Positions 44,401 through 49,890 of a DNA stretch of 64,000 nt are shown here, piece by piece; position 1 is the stretch's first letter; each line of letters begins with the position of its first letter. Made by a program: the position numbers and the translations under genes. The stretch is from Achatina immaculata (lineage: Eukaryota > Mollusca > Gastropoda > Stylommatophora > Achatinidae), in the NCBI GenBank assembly GCA_009760885.1, contig CM019709.1, positions 32,205,906 to 32,269,905 on the forward strand, in the 5' to 3' direction. The notes below the pieces were generated by a model that was given only the letters and a program-made list of their open reading frames with translations, searched no databases and had not been told where the DNA came from.

Positions 44401-46384
44401 TCTCAGAGAGGATTGGCAGTGATATTAATGCAAGTTTTTTTTGTCATTACAGTTAGGTATAGTTTTATAGCTGCTGTGGTTCAGAAGCACAGCTGAGGCA
44501 TCATACAAAGGCTGGCCAAGGATGCAGTATGCAGGCTTCTTCTTCTGCGTTCGGGGCTGTCACTTCAGATCCTGATCCCTGTCGATATGGCAAAGCCCAA
44601 AGTCCTCTCCAGATCCTGATAGGAGCCCCAAAGCTTTTGCCCCAGGCTTGTGTCCTCTGGCCATGTCTCACGCCTCAGGTCTGCATGGTTTGGGCACTCG
44701 TGTAGGATATGTTCTGGAGTCTGGACTCCACTGCTATATGGACGCTCGTCTGTGTGAGACATTTTGAGTCGATGTAGGTGGCTCAGTAGTCTGCAGTGGC
44801 CTCTCCTTAGGCAGAAGAGGATGGTTTGCTGGTGTTTTTGTAGTTGATGTATTGAATCTTTTTCCATTCAGATCTGCACTGGTTACGGATTATTATTTTC
44901 GCCTCATGGTAATTCACTGGATGATTTGTTTGTTCTTGATTGCTGCCGGTTTGGATAGGCTGTCAGCTATTCCACAGTGGGATGGTACCCATTGTAGGGC
45001 CACAGTTGTTGACAGTGTAAGGTTCTTCAGTTCTGGTGTGATTTCCTGTATGTTTGCCTGTGGGTTGTTTGTTGTTTTCAGAGATTCCAGAAGTGCCCTG
45101 CAGTCTGTGAAGAAGGCTATTTTGTGTGGTGTGTGCTGGTTTTCTGTTTTAAGTATTTTGAGGAGGGCTGTTATTTCTGCCCTGTAGTTGGTGGAAATCT
45201 TTCCCGTCGCGAAGGCCTTTTTGGTTTGTCTCCCATCTGTGTATCTTATGTAAATGCCCCCACCTCCATTTTTTTACTGCTTTTTCTGCAGACCCATCTG
45301 TGTATACATGTGTTCATTCAGCTGGGTTGTATTTGCTGTCAATCAGCTCAATATGCAGGCTAAATCACAGTGATCTGAAACCCATAGCTGACTGCACACA
45401 TCATGATTGGAGAACCATTACTGACCAAGGCTGTTTATCTCCCTTGGTACCCCCCTCTGGTAACAGACAGTAAGGATCACATGGTCCTAAAAATAAGCCT
45501 TGAGGCAGATGGATGTTTTGGACTGAAAGATGCAGATATAGTAGCCTAGTTGTAAACCATGACATCCAGTACCCTTTTCAGGTTAAACATAGAAAGGAAG
45601 GAACCTTTATATCCAGGTGGACCCCTGAATAAAATGTACTGTATCCAGTGTTGGTGTACATGAGTGTAAACAGTTAAACCTAAAAAAAAAAAAAGCAGTT
45701 AAAAAATGGCCCTCTGCCATTGGGCCACCTGGGGGGGGGGGGGTGTTAGTGCTCATTTTTCCCCCTTAACTCGTCAGCATCACACCTGGCAGCCTTTCCT
45801 TTCCCAGCTGTAAAAGAAGTCAGGTACTCATTTCTACAGCTGGGTTGCCTCCTGCTGGATTCAACCCCCCCCCCCCCCAAAAAAAAAAACTTTCAACATA
45901 AGATTAGTGCACTAACCACTCCACCACTCAGGTACCCTGAGTAAGAGGTTAAGGACAATGAAATTTGTTTTCGTCTTCCATAAATATTTTGCTGTTCTCA
46001 TCTCTTATTGCTGACTTTTTTTCCTCATGTCCTTCCTCTCTTCATCCTTTTGTAAAACTGCACCACACGTCTCTGTCCAACTCTACTAGAACCAGTTTCA
46101 CCACAGCCATTATACGCTTATTCTGTAAATAGTAGCGTATTGGGTAGAGATTTTTTCTTACTGTTATCTTTCACTGAGCCCATTGTCTGAGCAGTGCATG
46201 TTCTTACACCTGCAGACATTTATATGGTTGTGCAAGAAACCTTGAACAAGGAGACCGTCTACCTGTCAGCTTGTCACATCAGCCGCTGACCAAAAGTGCT
46301 GAGCCTGCCGAGGAAGAGGCACCTGTTTGTGATGACAGTTCATCTGATGTGGATGAGGATGAGAGCAACATGAGTAGAACTTGA
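17154..46384 (+). CDS. METTL17: METTL17 (Rsm22-like mitochondrial ribosome assembly factor), 14 exons
   Basis: Gene span; the exons are listed separately. METTL17 orthologs act in the mitochondrial matrix, bind the assembling small mitoribosomal subunit and carry a class I methyltransferase fold plus an Fe-S cluster (established for human and yeast). Exon peptides match human METTL17 in order: an HPG motif, YHW, VFAP followed by CPHxxxC, WPR, and HVHxHxC. Exons: 17154-17442, 19637-19768, 20661-20775, 21858-21939, 23098-23171, 27804-27895, 28819-28892, 32050-32157, 33777-33845, 36774-36824, 38724-38822, 40896-40962, 41703-41820, 46216-46384. All junctions are GT-AG, phases match throughout, and the sum is 1539 bp (512 residues; human about 456). 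The N-terminus is the least certain part. The methyltransferase motif I (HYGSKVGSG, residues about 220-228) lacks the acidic residue and glycine spacing of the human DFGSGTGS. Introns reach 4.6 kb and are full of repeats. Confidence 0.93.
17690..17717. repeat. Poly-G tract
   Basis: A run of more than 20 G in METTL17 intron 1. Other G or C runs of 9 or more lie near 6979, 13784, 14634, 18497, 31229, 45731, 45866, 47699, 48130 and 59958. Confidence 0.9.
18090..18490 (-). mobile_element. mariner transposase C-terminal relic
   Basis: The minus strand reads LLHNNTMHHTVVHTMALLKQ, then PDLVPRNYHLFVKMK, and a garbled PEFGW near the end. This is the mariner LLHDNARPH..PDLxPxDYHLF block. It has stop codons and ends at a poly-G run at about 18497. 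It lies in METTL17 intron 1. Confidence 0.65.
18514..19319. other. METTL17 intron 1, nothing further seen
   Basis: AT-rich, no exon-like or repeat-family signal beyond a purine-rich patch near 18690. Confidence 0.5.
19320..19610 (-). mobile_element. LINE family A 3' fragment next to METTL17 exon 2
   Basis: Antisense copy of the [18 protein letters not shown] tail ending in AKFRKGHA. Sequence similarity stops about 40 bp before the exon 2 acceptor. Confidence 0.7.
19637..19768 (+). CDS. METTL17: METTL17 exon 2
   Basis: Residues 97-140. It encodes a charged helical segment (VEKLVRYLHQRQPPIS, then EKTKEVENKIL) equivalent to the human region around LTSYLWSRHLPVEPEEL. Acceptor TTGACAG; donor GTTCGT is a weak consensus, but its phase 1 fits exon 3. 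A LINE relic on the other strand ends about 40 bp upstream of the acceptor. Confidence 0.88.
19890..20045 (+). mobile_element. LINE family B-like fragment
   Basis: Reads RMMRIPWTAKKTNEKC and then frameshifted RFVGHVLRRG-like residues, matching the minus-strand copy at 2225-2640. Confidence 0.55.
20215..20400 (+). mobile_element. LINE family D tail relic
   Basis: CATGTGAAGTGGAGAGAATC, CCAAAGACATGTATGG and AAGATGCCACAAGGTGT parallel the family D 3' end at 16350-16440. Confidence 0.45.
20661..20775 (+). CDS. METTL17: METTL17 exon 3
   Basis: Residues 141-179. It encodes a lysine/glutamate-rich helix ending in VYHWKPVE, matching human TTYHWQELSY. Acceptor CTATAG, donor GTAAGT, phase 2 out. Confidence 0.92.
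20870..21552. mobile_element. TTAA-flanked non-autonomous DNA element, copy 2 (METTL17 intron 3)
   Basis: A full 683-bp copy between TTAA at 20866-20869 and TTAA at 21553-21556. Ends are CTCATCCTGTGCC and, reversed, CTCATTCCATGCC. Shared internal blocks with copy 1 run in the same orientation. No coding capacity is apparent. Confidence 0.7.
21858..21939 (+). CDS. METTL17: METTL17 exon 4
   Basis: Residues 179-206. The peptide YDAFTTYIYLVGRIASDYSV matches the helix preceding the methyltransferase core (human LSLVYMAARLDGGFAAV). Acceptor CCCTAG, donor GTCAGT, phase 0 out. Confidence 0.93.
22195..22968. repeat. Minisatellite, 36-bp unit, about 21 copies, METTL17 intron 4
   Basis: Unit core AATCTCCACCAGCTTATCTT then CTAGTCTTTGCAGTGA. 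It is stop-free on both strands from about 22273, so it reads as a 12-residue repeat (SPPAYLLVFAVK on +, VEISLQRLEDKL on -). Variation is mostly CAG versus CAA and CTT versus ATT. It ends about 130 bp before exon 5. Confidence 0.95.
23098..23171 (+). CDS. METTL17: METTL17 exon 5 (methyltransferase motif I)
   Basis: Residues 207-230. It contains FKPTSLFHYGSKVGSGIW, the equivalent of human FQPQTLMDFGSGTGSVTW, i.e. the SAM-binding motif I. The acidic residue and one glycine of the usual motif are replaced. The acceptor TTATTTCAG follows a 36-bp minisatellite whose open frame runs into this exon. Confidence 0.93.
23296..24604 (+). mobile_element. Tc1/mariner-superfamily transposon with long terminal inverted repeats, decayed
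   Basis: The ends form inverted repeats of roughly 100 bp (left TAGGGTGGTTCAAAATTATT, right reversed ACAGGGTGATTCAAAATTAC), flanked by TA. The interior holds a broken transposase: QKQFQETDSILH (HTH part), DEYFVVKN and NFHAILRN, then TYLDLLQLYLLPQLEDHQ, and CSLDIALLDFFMWK near the end. These match, in order, the IS630/Tc1/mariner DDE transposases common in invertebrates. Multiple frameshifts; not functional. It lies in METTL17 intron 5. Confidence 0.8.
25228..26158 (+). mobile_element. LINE family A, RT catalytic region to 3' end
   Basis: Reads GVRQGCILSPYLFNLYTE, YADDTVLLSTTQKGMEKL (catalytic YADD), LYLNVKKTKLMT, EEVESFEYFGSLVTNNGD, ending with [20 protein letters not shown]. Several frameshifts. 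It is the longest family A copy here, in METTL17 intron 5. Confidence 0.8.
26200..26925 (+). mobile_element. LINE family B, C-terminal half with (TGA)n tail
   Basis: An uninterrupted 225-residue frame: LNIKKTETMVVSKK, KFKYLGAVKTSDGKCRTEI, LLYGSESWTIGKSAQ, RRMLRIPWTAKITNEECM, RSRGRPREMILDSL and ANASRHGT-stop at 26902, followed by TGATGATGATGATGA. The intact frame suggests it is younger than most neighbours. Confidence 0.85.
27360..27640 (-). mobile_element. LINE family D 3' fragment
   Basis: Contains CCATGTCCTTGGTTGGTGAT and AGCAGCAAATTCTCTCCAC as in 9750-9985. Minus-strand frame ends GHALWRDHSHEMDAPREKQR. Confidence 0.6.
27804..27895 (+). CDS. METTL17: METTL17 exon 6
   Basis: Residues 231-261. 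The peptide WAASKVW..EHYCVEESGHM aligns with human WAAHSIW..REYMCVDRSAAM. It ends in QLLLQ, at the position of human EKLLKG. The acceptor CTCCTCCTAG is strong. Confidence 0.93.
28035..28500 (-). mobile_element. LINE 3' fragment
   Basis: The minus strand reads CLKKILQIRCPDTISIEELG, a frameshifted RSLEAKIQKTDHISRL and DINKWRPLVGGLC. Related tail at 49690-49890. Confidence 0.65.
28819..28892 (+). CDS. METTL17: METTL17 exon 7
   Basis: Residues 262-286. The core SGVHFRQFIPSPKE matches human PGVFFRQFLPVSPK almost residue for residue. Donor GTATGT, phase 0 out. Confidence 0.94.
28948..29215 (-). mobile_element. LINE family E 3' fragment
   Basis: Antisense to the 3' end at 32640-32885: shares AGTCGGGATACCTCAAGCCA, AAGCATCAGCAAAAGTTC and TGTCCAAGTCAAGGC. 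Confidence 0.6.
29270..29930 (+). mobile_element. LINE RT-domain fragment
   Basis: Reads FNKIWKEEKIPSKWKKGIIV, a frameshifted QAGFRKGRSC, ETGVKQGCILSPLLFGIAID and DLDFADDITLISDSVNWMQ. It is abruptly joined at about 29932 to an antisense family A piece. Confidence 0.75.
29932..30365 (-). mobile_element. LINE family A fragment, left arm of an inverted repeat
   Basis: The minus strand reads [58 protein letters not shown]. It forms an inverted repeat with 30395-30600. Confidence 0.75.
30395..30880 (+). mobile_element. LINE family A fragment, right arm of an inverted repeat
   Basis: Plus-strand copy from KNLWRGADRTTK to the tail [20 protein letters not shown], ending near 30870 in GCAAGTGAATGAATGAA. 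Confidence 0.75.
30883..31205 (-). mobile_element. Two direct copies of a LINE family A segment
   Basis: The segment encoding TDKANKAADICI..EEVESFEY (minus) occurs twice, offset about 180 bp. It continues the inverted LINE cluster that starts at 29932. Confidence 0.7.
31295..31975 (-). mobile_element. LINE C-terminal half
   Basis: The minus strand reads FEKVQNFTYLGSKMS, IPVLIYGCESWKSTSLLNQR, ENKCLRRLLNIRWPDLKSNK, LGHVLRMDGPDTPARPS and KRKQGRPRETLRR. A few frameshifts. Confidence 0.75.
32050..32157 (+). CDS. METTL17: METTL17 exon 8
   Basis: Residues 287-322. FSMVISAYMLIEQPS, followed by an ELW helix, aligns with human FDVVVSAFSLSELPS and TLW. Acceptor TTTCCCCAG, donor GTAAAC, exactly 36 codons. 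Confidence 0.93.
32285..32885 (+). mobile_element. LINE family E C-terminal half
   Basis: Reads EISTRIEQASQAFNKSANV, LKLRISKSNACSILLYAAET, GRCLRKILRIHWGEHVADEE, then frameshifted tail ending near GGGCTGATGATGAT. Related antisense tail at 28948-29215. Confidence 0.7.
32966..33177. repeat. Minisatellite, 47-bp unit, about 4.5 copies
   Basis: Unit core AACTTATTAAAGTTGTGAAA then TGATATCATTTTGAAG. METTL17 intron 8. Confidence 0.9.
33210..33748. repeat. Minisatellite, 31-bp unit, about 15 copies, split by a LINE end
   Basis: Unit core TCTGTTACATAATGTGCCTA then TATTGTTGTGA. Interrupted at 33352-33420. It ends about 30 bp before METTL17 exon 9. Confidence 0.9.
33352..33420 (-). mobile_element. 69-bp LINE family C 3' end inserted in a minisatellite
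   Basis: The antisense of the family C terminus at 4115-4190 (CTGAACCTTAAGTGCCCAGG, GCACATGGGGCTTCCGCAA). It splits the 31-bp array; TTACAT occurs on both sides (33346-33351 and 33421-33426), compatible with a target-site duplication. Confidence 0.75.
33777..33845 (+). CDS. METTL17: METTL17 exon 9
   Basis: Residues 323-345. VLVENGTTAGFSLVNEAKEF matches human VLVENGTKAGHSLLMDARDL. It follows directly on a 31-bp minisatellite that ends about 30 bp before the acceptor. Confidence 0.95.
34175..34400 (+). repeat. Dispersed repeat X, copy 2, running into a minisatellite
   Basis: Has GCTGACCAAGACCCTGTCCC, GGTGGTGGAGTCTGCTAAAG, AAGCATTGCACA and AATAGCCGCC. At 34384 the segment equivalent to CAACAYCTCCACAACATCGG starts to repeat in tandem. 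Confidence 0.6.
34384..35295. repeat. Minisatellite, 31-bp unit, about 29 copies, grown from repeat X
   Basis: Unit core CAACATCTTCACCACATCTG then CTGCTGTACCC, with a variant CTGCTAAACTC. The first unit is continuous with repeat X copy 2, whose corresponding segment in the other copies is unrepeated. Confidence 0.9.
35480..35660 (+). mobile_element. Decayed LINE 3' tail with GA run
   Basis: GAAAGAGCAAAGGACAGGTG followed by a (GA)n run (35635-35656) resembles the family C terminus at 4100-4192. Frame largely lost. Confidence 0.35.
35875..36545. mobile_element. TTAA-flanked non-autonomous DNA element, copy 3 (METTL17 intron 9, inverted)
   Basis: A 671-bp copy between TTAA at 35871-35874 and 36546-36549, in the opposite orientation to the other copies. 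Termini are CTCTTCCGTGCCC and, reversed, CTCTTCCCGTGCC. The subterminal block CACTTCCGGTTTGT is shared with one end of copy 2. Confidence 0.7.
36774..36824 (+). CDS. METTL17: METTL17 exon 10
   Basis: Residues 346-362, only 17 codons. It ends in FGHVFAP, matching human PGFVFAP. Acceptor TTTTCCAG, donor GTAAGT. Confidence 0.92.
36825..37734. other. METTL17 intron 10, diverged direct repeat
   Basis: Two related blocks near 37320-37425 and 37500-37620 share TTTGTATGATT / TTGTATGATTTAGG and AATAAAGCTGTTCCTA. This looks like a duplicated 3' UTR-type tail of a retroelement. The pyrimidine-rich part at 36950-37150 shows no exon. Confidence 0.4.
37735..38275. repeat. Minisatellite with 86-bp higher-order unit, METTL17 intron 10
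   Basis: Short related units (AGAGGAACAAAGGCACAGAG, TAGGGGAACAAAGATATATA, GGAACAGAGACACAGTAAAG) are arranged in an 86-bp higher-order repeat, three near-identical copies from about 37895. The long minus-strand open frame across it is a by-product of low complexity. Confidence 0.85.
38656..38740. repeat. 42-bp tandem duplication spanning the exon 11 acceptor
   Basis: ATCATCATTCARTTTTATCA then TATTTCAGTGCC and CATGACA occurs twice, 42 bp apart. More degraded relatives lie at 38470-38650. The downstream copy contains the real intron/exon border. Confidence 0.85.
38724..38822 (+). CDS. METTL17: METTL17 exon 11 (Fe-S cysteine cluster)
   Basis: Residues 363-395. It opens with CPHDKSCP (human CPHELPCP), giving Cys363, Cys369 and Cys379, the positions expected for Fe-S cluster ligands. 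The spacing to the third cysteine is two residues longer than in human. The acceptor ATATTTCAG also occurs 42 bp upstream as an imperfect duplicate, which could give a longer in-frame exon. Confidence 0.9.
39640..40010 (-). mobile_element. LINE RT C-terminus with in-frame tandem expansion
   Basis: The minus strand ends DLYKKSFSYSAAHLWNTLP, SCIKNYTPSYNYKLSQYLF, the closing motif of jockey/CR1-type RTs. Just upstream in the same frame a 13-residue unit (ARSHPVLSPQIRL) is repeated about five times. Confidence 0.75.
39770..39995. repeat. Minisatellite, 39-bp unit, about 5.5 copies, inside a LINE
   Basis: Unit core CTTATCTGTGGAGACAGCAC then AGGATGTGATCTAGCCAA. 39 bp is 13 codons, so the LINE frame is kept. 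Confidence 0.9.
40615..40865 (+). mobile_element. tRNA-derived SINE, family 3
   Basis: Head GAGTGGTGTAGAAGTTAGTA, B-box-like GTGGCTCAAGTCTGG, then CCCAGCTGTAAAAATGGGTA. The same order is seen in inverted copies at 45775-45945 and 16490-16835. It lies 30 bp before METTL17 exon 12. Confidence 0.6.
40896..40962 (+). CDS. METTL17: METTL17 exon 12
   Basis: Residues 396-417. ARYSYVILKKGP matches human EKFSMVILARGS. Of the three reading frames only this one is open across the exon, and it is the one that keeps phase with exons 11 and 13. Confidence 0.9.
41261..41395. repeat. Imperfect inverted repeat
   Basis: The left arm GGTAGACAGAGGTGTATGGT, continuing CCAGTTTTACAAAAAGAG, pairs with the right arm CTCTTTTGCAAAACTGGACC, continuing ATGCGGCTGTGTCTACC. 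Arms about 45 bp, loop about 45 bp. METTL17 intron 12. Confidence 0.75.
41703..41820 (+). CDS. METTL17: METTL17 exon 13
   Basis: Residues 418-457. EWPRVLHPI..RHVHVHMCLPCGELQHVV aligns with human RWPRITQPV..RHVHCHLCCPDGHMQHAV. It includes the CLPC pair (residues 439-442), the expected site of the last Fe-S ligand. Donor GTAAGT. Confidence 0.95.
42540..42720 (-). mobile_element. Possible LINE RNase H relic
   Basis: A minus-strand frame resembles GNERADQLA, the RNase H HxGxxGNExAD motif, but is very short. Confidence 0.25.
42850..43160 (+). repeat. Dispersed repeat X, copy 3
   Basis: A near-complete copy: GAAGACACTGTCCGATGAGG at the left, GCCTAGCCTGGCTAATGGGG in the middle, GTTACAGGGAGTTCGTACAA at the right. 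Confidence 0.65.
43160..43860 (-). mobile_element. LINE RNase H domain region
   Basis: The minus strand reads TKYQTELTALVEAAKLVSIT, then IIFLVDSKSAYCYMKAPRKR (RNase H acidic positions), and later MGHCQLQANLYRLNLSQTL, CETGIHDSTAHPAAMP. This is the RNase H and zinc-knuckle-like tail of a non-LTR element. Its 5' side is interrupted by a 22-bp minisatellite. Confidence 0.65.
43865..44008. repeat. Minisatellite, 22-bp unit, about 6.5 copies
   Basis: Unit core GACCGTCTGGCCCATACCCT, next to the LINE RNase H region. Confidence 0.9.
44540..45350 (-). mobile_element. LINE RNase H domain and 3' end, second copy
   Basis: The minus strand reads FTDCRALLESLKTTNNPQA, VALQWVPSHCGIADSLSKPA (RNase H), then ILFCLRRGHCRLLSHLHRLK, VQTPEHILHECPNHADLRRE. 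Same element type as 43160-43860. Confidence 0.75.
45775..45945 (-). mobile_element. SINE family 3, inverted copy
   Basis: The minus strand reads CTGAGTGGTGGAGTGGTTAG, a homopolymer, GGTTGAATCC (B-box-like) and CCCAGCTGTAGAAATGAGTA. A C/A homopolymer pair interrupts the tRNA-like head. Confidence 0.6.
46216..46384 (+). CDS. METTL17: METTL17 exon 14 (C-terminus)
   Basis: Residues 457-512 plus TGA. LYGCARNLEQGDRLPV matches human LYRCARVSSWGDLLPV. A lineage-specific acidic, serine-rich tail follows (SSSDVDEDESNMSRT). Confidence 0.93.
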
Positions 46385-46580
46385 AAATGATTTGTGTCAT
46401 TATCATGGATTTGGATGGTATAAATAAGTTAACATTGTAAAGATAACTAAAGATATAAACAAGAATATGCTGTTTATAGCAAGATTGTTGTAGTTACACA
46501 GCAGTGACTTTTTAAGTATCTGTTCTTGTGTAGATTCCTTGCTAACATAAGCCATTTACAGGGCTTTTCAGAATCTTGAA

Positions 46581-46586
46581 AATAAA
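46581..46586 (+). promoter_or_regulatory. METTL17 poly(A) signal
   Basis: Canonical AATAAA, 197 bp after the METTL17 stop codon. The intervening sequence is unique and AT-rich, as expected of a 3' UTR. Confidence 0.65.
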
Positions 46587-46829
46587 ATTCACTAGTCACA
46601 TAGATTTGTTGTGTGATTAGGAGTTTATAATTTCAAACTATTACAAAGCTAAAAATGAGCATCACATCATTTTCTAGTGACAAACTATGGCACTTGATTT
46701 TTAATTACAAAAAAAATGTTAGTGTATCTAACTGTTGTTTGGCAACCAAAGAGTTTAATACAGAAAACTAGCATTAACTTTACTGGGGTCTGTCACTTTG
46801 GTTTTTATATCAAGTTTACTCTTTTGCCT

Positions 46830-47043
46830 CAGTGGTTCCCAACATGTGGTCCATGGACCACAAGTTCCCAGATTATTATCAGGTCTGATTATTGTCACAT
46901 TATTGAATTAGTATTAGGTGCCACCTATTGTATGAAACAATTAGAGGTTCATGGCATTAAGATATTATATACAAGATGGAGGACCACAATTTATATGTGG
47001 TTGGAAAAGTGGTCCTTGTAAGTGAATAGCTTGGAAACCACTG
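46830..47043. mobile_element. hAT-like MITE
   Basis: A 214-bp element with terminal inverted repeats CAGTGGTTCCCAA and TTGGAAACCACTG, the typical hAT end sequence. It has no coding capacity. Flanking 8-bp duplications are not clearly preserved. It lies about 245 bp beyond the METTL17 poly(A) signal. Confidence 0.65.
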
Positions 47044-49689
47044 CTCTGTTCTACCACATGCTGGACTGCAGTATATTGAAAGATGATTGTAAAAAAACTA
47101 CAGAAACTGAACTCATTGATAACCGACGCACTGTACAGAGACACAGAATGACTGAAAAAGTAAGATCAAGGTTATTCTCCTAGCTTTGACTCTCCCAAAT
47201 CAAATATCCATCCTTCTCCCTCCAGATAGTACCACTTACTAGCACACAATAAACAAACAGAGGAAATTATACAGTGAACAAAGAAATAAGAAAACTTGTT
47301 AACTCACTTGTAGCTTTACTACCTAATGCTGAACCTACTGCTCAAAAGATGATCTGAATGTAGTGAGGCAAGTTGGTCTGTGGTAGCTTTCAGTCTGGGT
47401 ATGGAGTATAGAATAGGATTCTGAACGTCTGAGATGGCTTGTGCCACTTATGAAAGTGTTGGAAGTAATTTGGGTGGATTATTATTATTATTATTCAGCT
47501 TTTTCCAAGCCAGTAAGGCTCATTGCTGCATATAAAGCTCACCTCCATTCCTTTCTGTTCCCCTCTCCAGTTGGTGACACCAGTTTATTTGGGTGGATCC
47601 AGTGTAGAATAATAAAGGAATAAACCCCCCATAGTATCCCTTATTTTGAGTGGCTAGCCCATATACTTGTGTCAGTTTCGGAGTTCTTCATTTTTTTTTG
47701 GGGGGGGGGGGGGGGAGAGGAGAAGATAAGAACAAATCCACATCATAGATAGATATACAAATATTGTTTTATTTTATACATTTTGGTTACCTTTTTCTTT
47801 TCAATGCAACAACAGTGGATGTGCAATCGGGCAGACTGCGATGATAACAGCAATGTCTTCAGTCATTCACCAAAAAATAACTCACCTGACATAATCATTT
47901 TCACACCTAACACATTTGTGTAAAATATCGCACCTTCCATGGCCAGAAAAGCACAGACGCTGCCATAATGTGAATTATAAGAAGTGAAATGTGGTAATAA
48001 TAATAATATCAATTTTTGCCGCAGTCAAAGAAAGTATGGGTTACATGAGGTTTTAGACTAAGAAGAGGATACATTTCTATATGTTGATTCTCTGACAACC
48101 TGTAATCCAGATATGTTACATACAAAGATCCCCCCCCCCCCCCAACATCTAGATGTTTTCTAATGAGCATAGTGAAGGAAAAAAAAAGTGACAACGCAAA
48201 TGCTGTAATCTCAGTTCATATAGTTGGCCAATCGCCACCATGACCTTAGAAATAATCGTGCTATGTGAACAATAAATAAACCGACTGCAAAACATTACGT
48301 CGCCTACACATACAACCTCATGCAATATGATCTAGAACAACGAATTACAAGATCACACAAGTCCCTCGATTTATGCAAAATTTGGATTCAGCTACTGAAA
48401 TTAGTTTTGAATGAAACTAGAGTACAAGGGAAATTTATGCAAGAGCATAAAGTGTCTTTCAAAAAACATCTTGAGCTGCACCGAAATGAACACGCTGACA
48501 GGGAAGAAAAAAAATGTCAACGCATATGGCATAAAATTTTTTTTACTACAAAATGAAGATCACTCTTGAATGCAAGTGAAGCTTCAGCTTGTCACAGAGG
48601 TTCAACAACTTGACACAGGTGGTCAAATGGCCATTTAGATTCGGATGAAACTGGAGGAGTAAGAAACATGGAGGAAATCTTTTAAAAATTTTAATGCGAA
48701 AAAGGAAGTGTCCATGAGCAGAAAAAAAAAGGGTGAGAAACCCACACAGGCTACAAATATGAAAAAAAAGTAGTGTTACAAGTTGTGTGTTCATTTCAAG
48801 AATTAAGCAGGATGGATGCTGGACTTAGCTAGCCTTGACCTTGCAGCAGCTGGATAAGTTGAGATGAAGCACTGTACAAGATTTGTCAACTTTTTGTTTC
48901 TGATAGGCTCCACCTTGGAAGCAGTCAGTGGCCTGGCCAAGAAAATATGGACTGAAATGTGAAGATAACACTATCATAAATATACACCATGTTAAAAAAA
49001 AAATCCAGATGTGTTGGTACCACGAGCTGCATACTGGCAACACTACACAATCATGGGCAAGAAAATTTCCAACAGATTTCTCCTTGACTAAAAAGTTTTC
49101 TCAGATAGTATCTGTGGCAGGTTTGGTTTCTGTGTGTGACAGAATTAACAAACACCCTTACACAGAGAGAGAACATATAGAATACTGATAAAAAAAAAAA
49201 AAAAGCATTTCTACTTGTAAGAATAAAATGGAATATGTAGAAGTAGTACTCGTATAAATTGAGGGGCAGATGTATATAGTTAACAAGTCTGTGAAACAAA
49301 CTCACTCTGTCTCCCAGATCTACTGCATTCTCTGCATACAAAACTGCAAAACCATATTCACATACAAAACTACACAAGAAAAAATGCCAAACTGTAATCT
49401 CATACGGCTCGACAAATCATCTTCTACATACAGACAGCAGGTCTATGGTGGGGGGAGCGCAACATCTCCAAGGGAACATCAACTAAACCTAGATCTAGTT
49501 GCTGTGGTGATGAGGTCTCAGTCAGCAAGTCATTTACCAGAAAGAGGTCTCTCATTCAGCAGCGGTGGTAAAAGAGAATGAGATATCTCAGTCAGCAGCA
49601 GCTGAATGAGGTCTCTCAGCAGAAGCCAAATATCAGAATGATCATGGGGTGGGGAAAGAAAGGATATTCTGAAAAAAAAAAAACAAGGG
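47044..49689. other. Gene-poor sequence between convergent genes
   Basis: AT-rich, repeat-poor by comparison with the rest, and with homopolymer runs. No exon recognised. Part of the interval up to 56456 may be PTPN 3' UTR on the minus strand. Confidence 0.4.
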
Positions 49690-49890
49690 TTTAAGAAGCA
49701 TCTCATACAGAAGACCTAGGAACACCTGGTGAAGGAGTCTTGAAGCAGAGATAAAAAAAAGATGGACTATGCCTGGAGATGACAGAGGAAACAGCGCAGG
49801 ACAGAAATAAATGGAGAGCCCTTTAAGGACATACCTTAAAGAAATGAAACAAGACACTCTGCCACACCCCACACTCAATTTGAAAATGAC
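49690..49890 (+). mobile_element. Decayed LINE 3' tail
   Basis: Plus-strand similarity to the reversed 28035-28480 tail (GGAGTCTTGAAGCAGAGAT, GATGACAGAGGAAACAGCGC). Frame lost. Confidence 0.45.
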
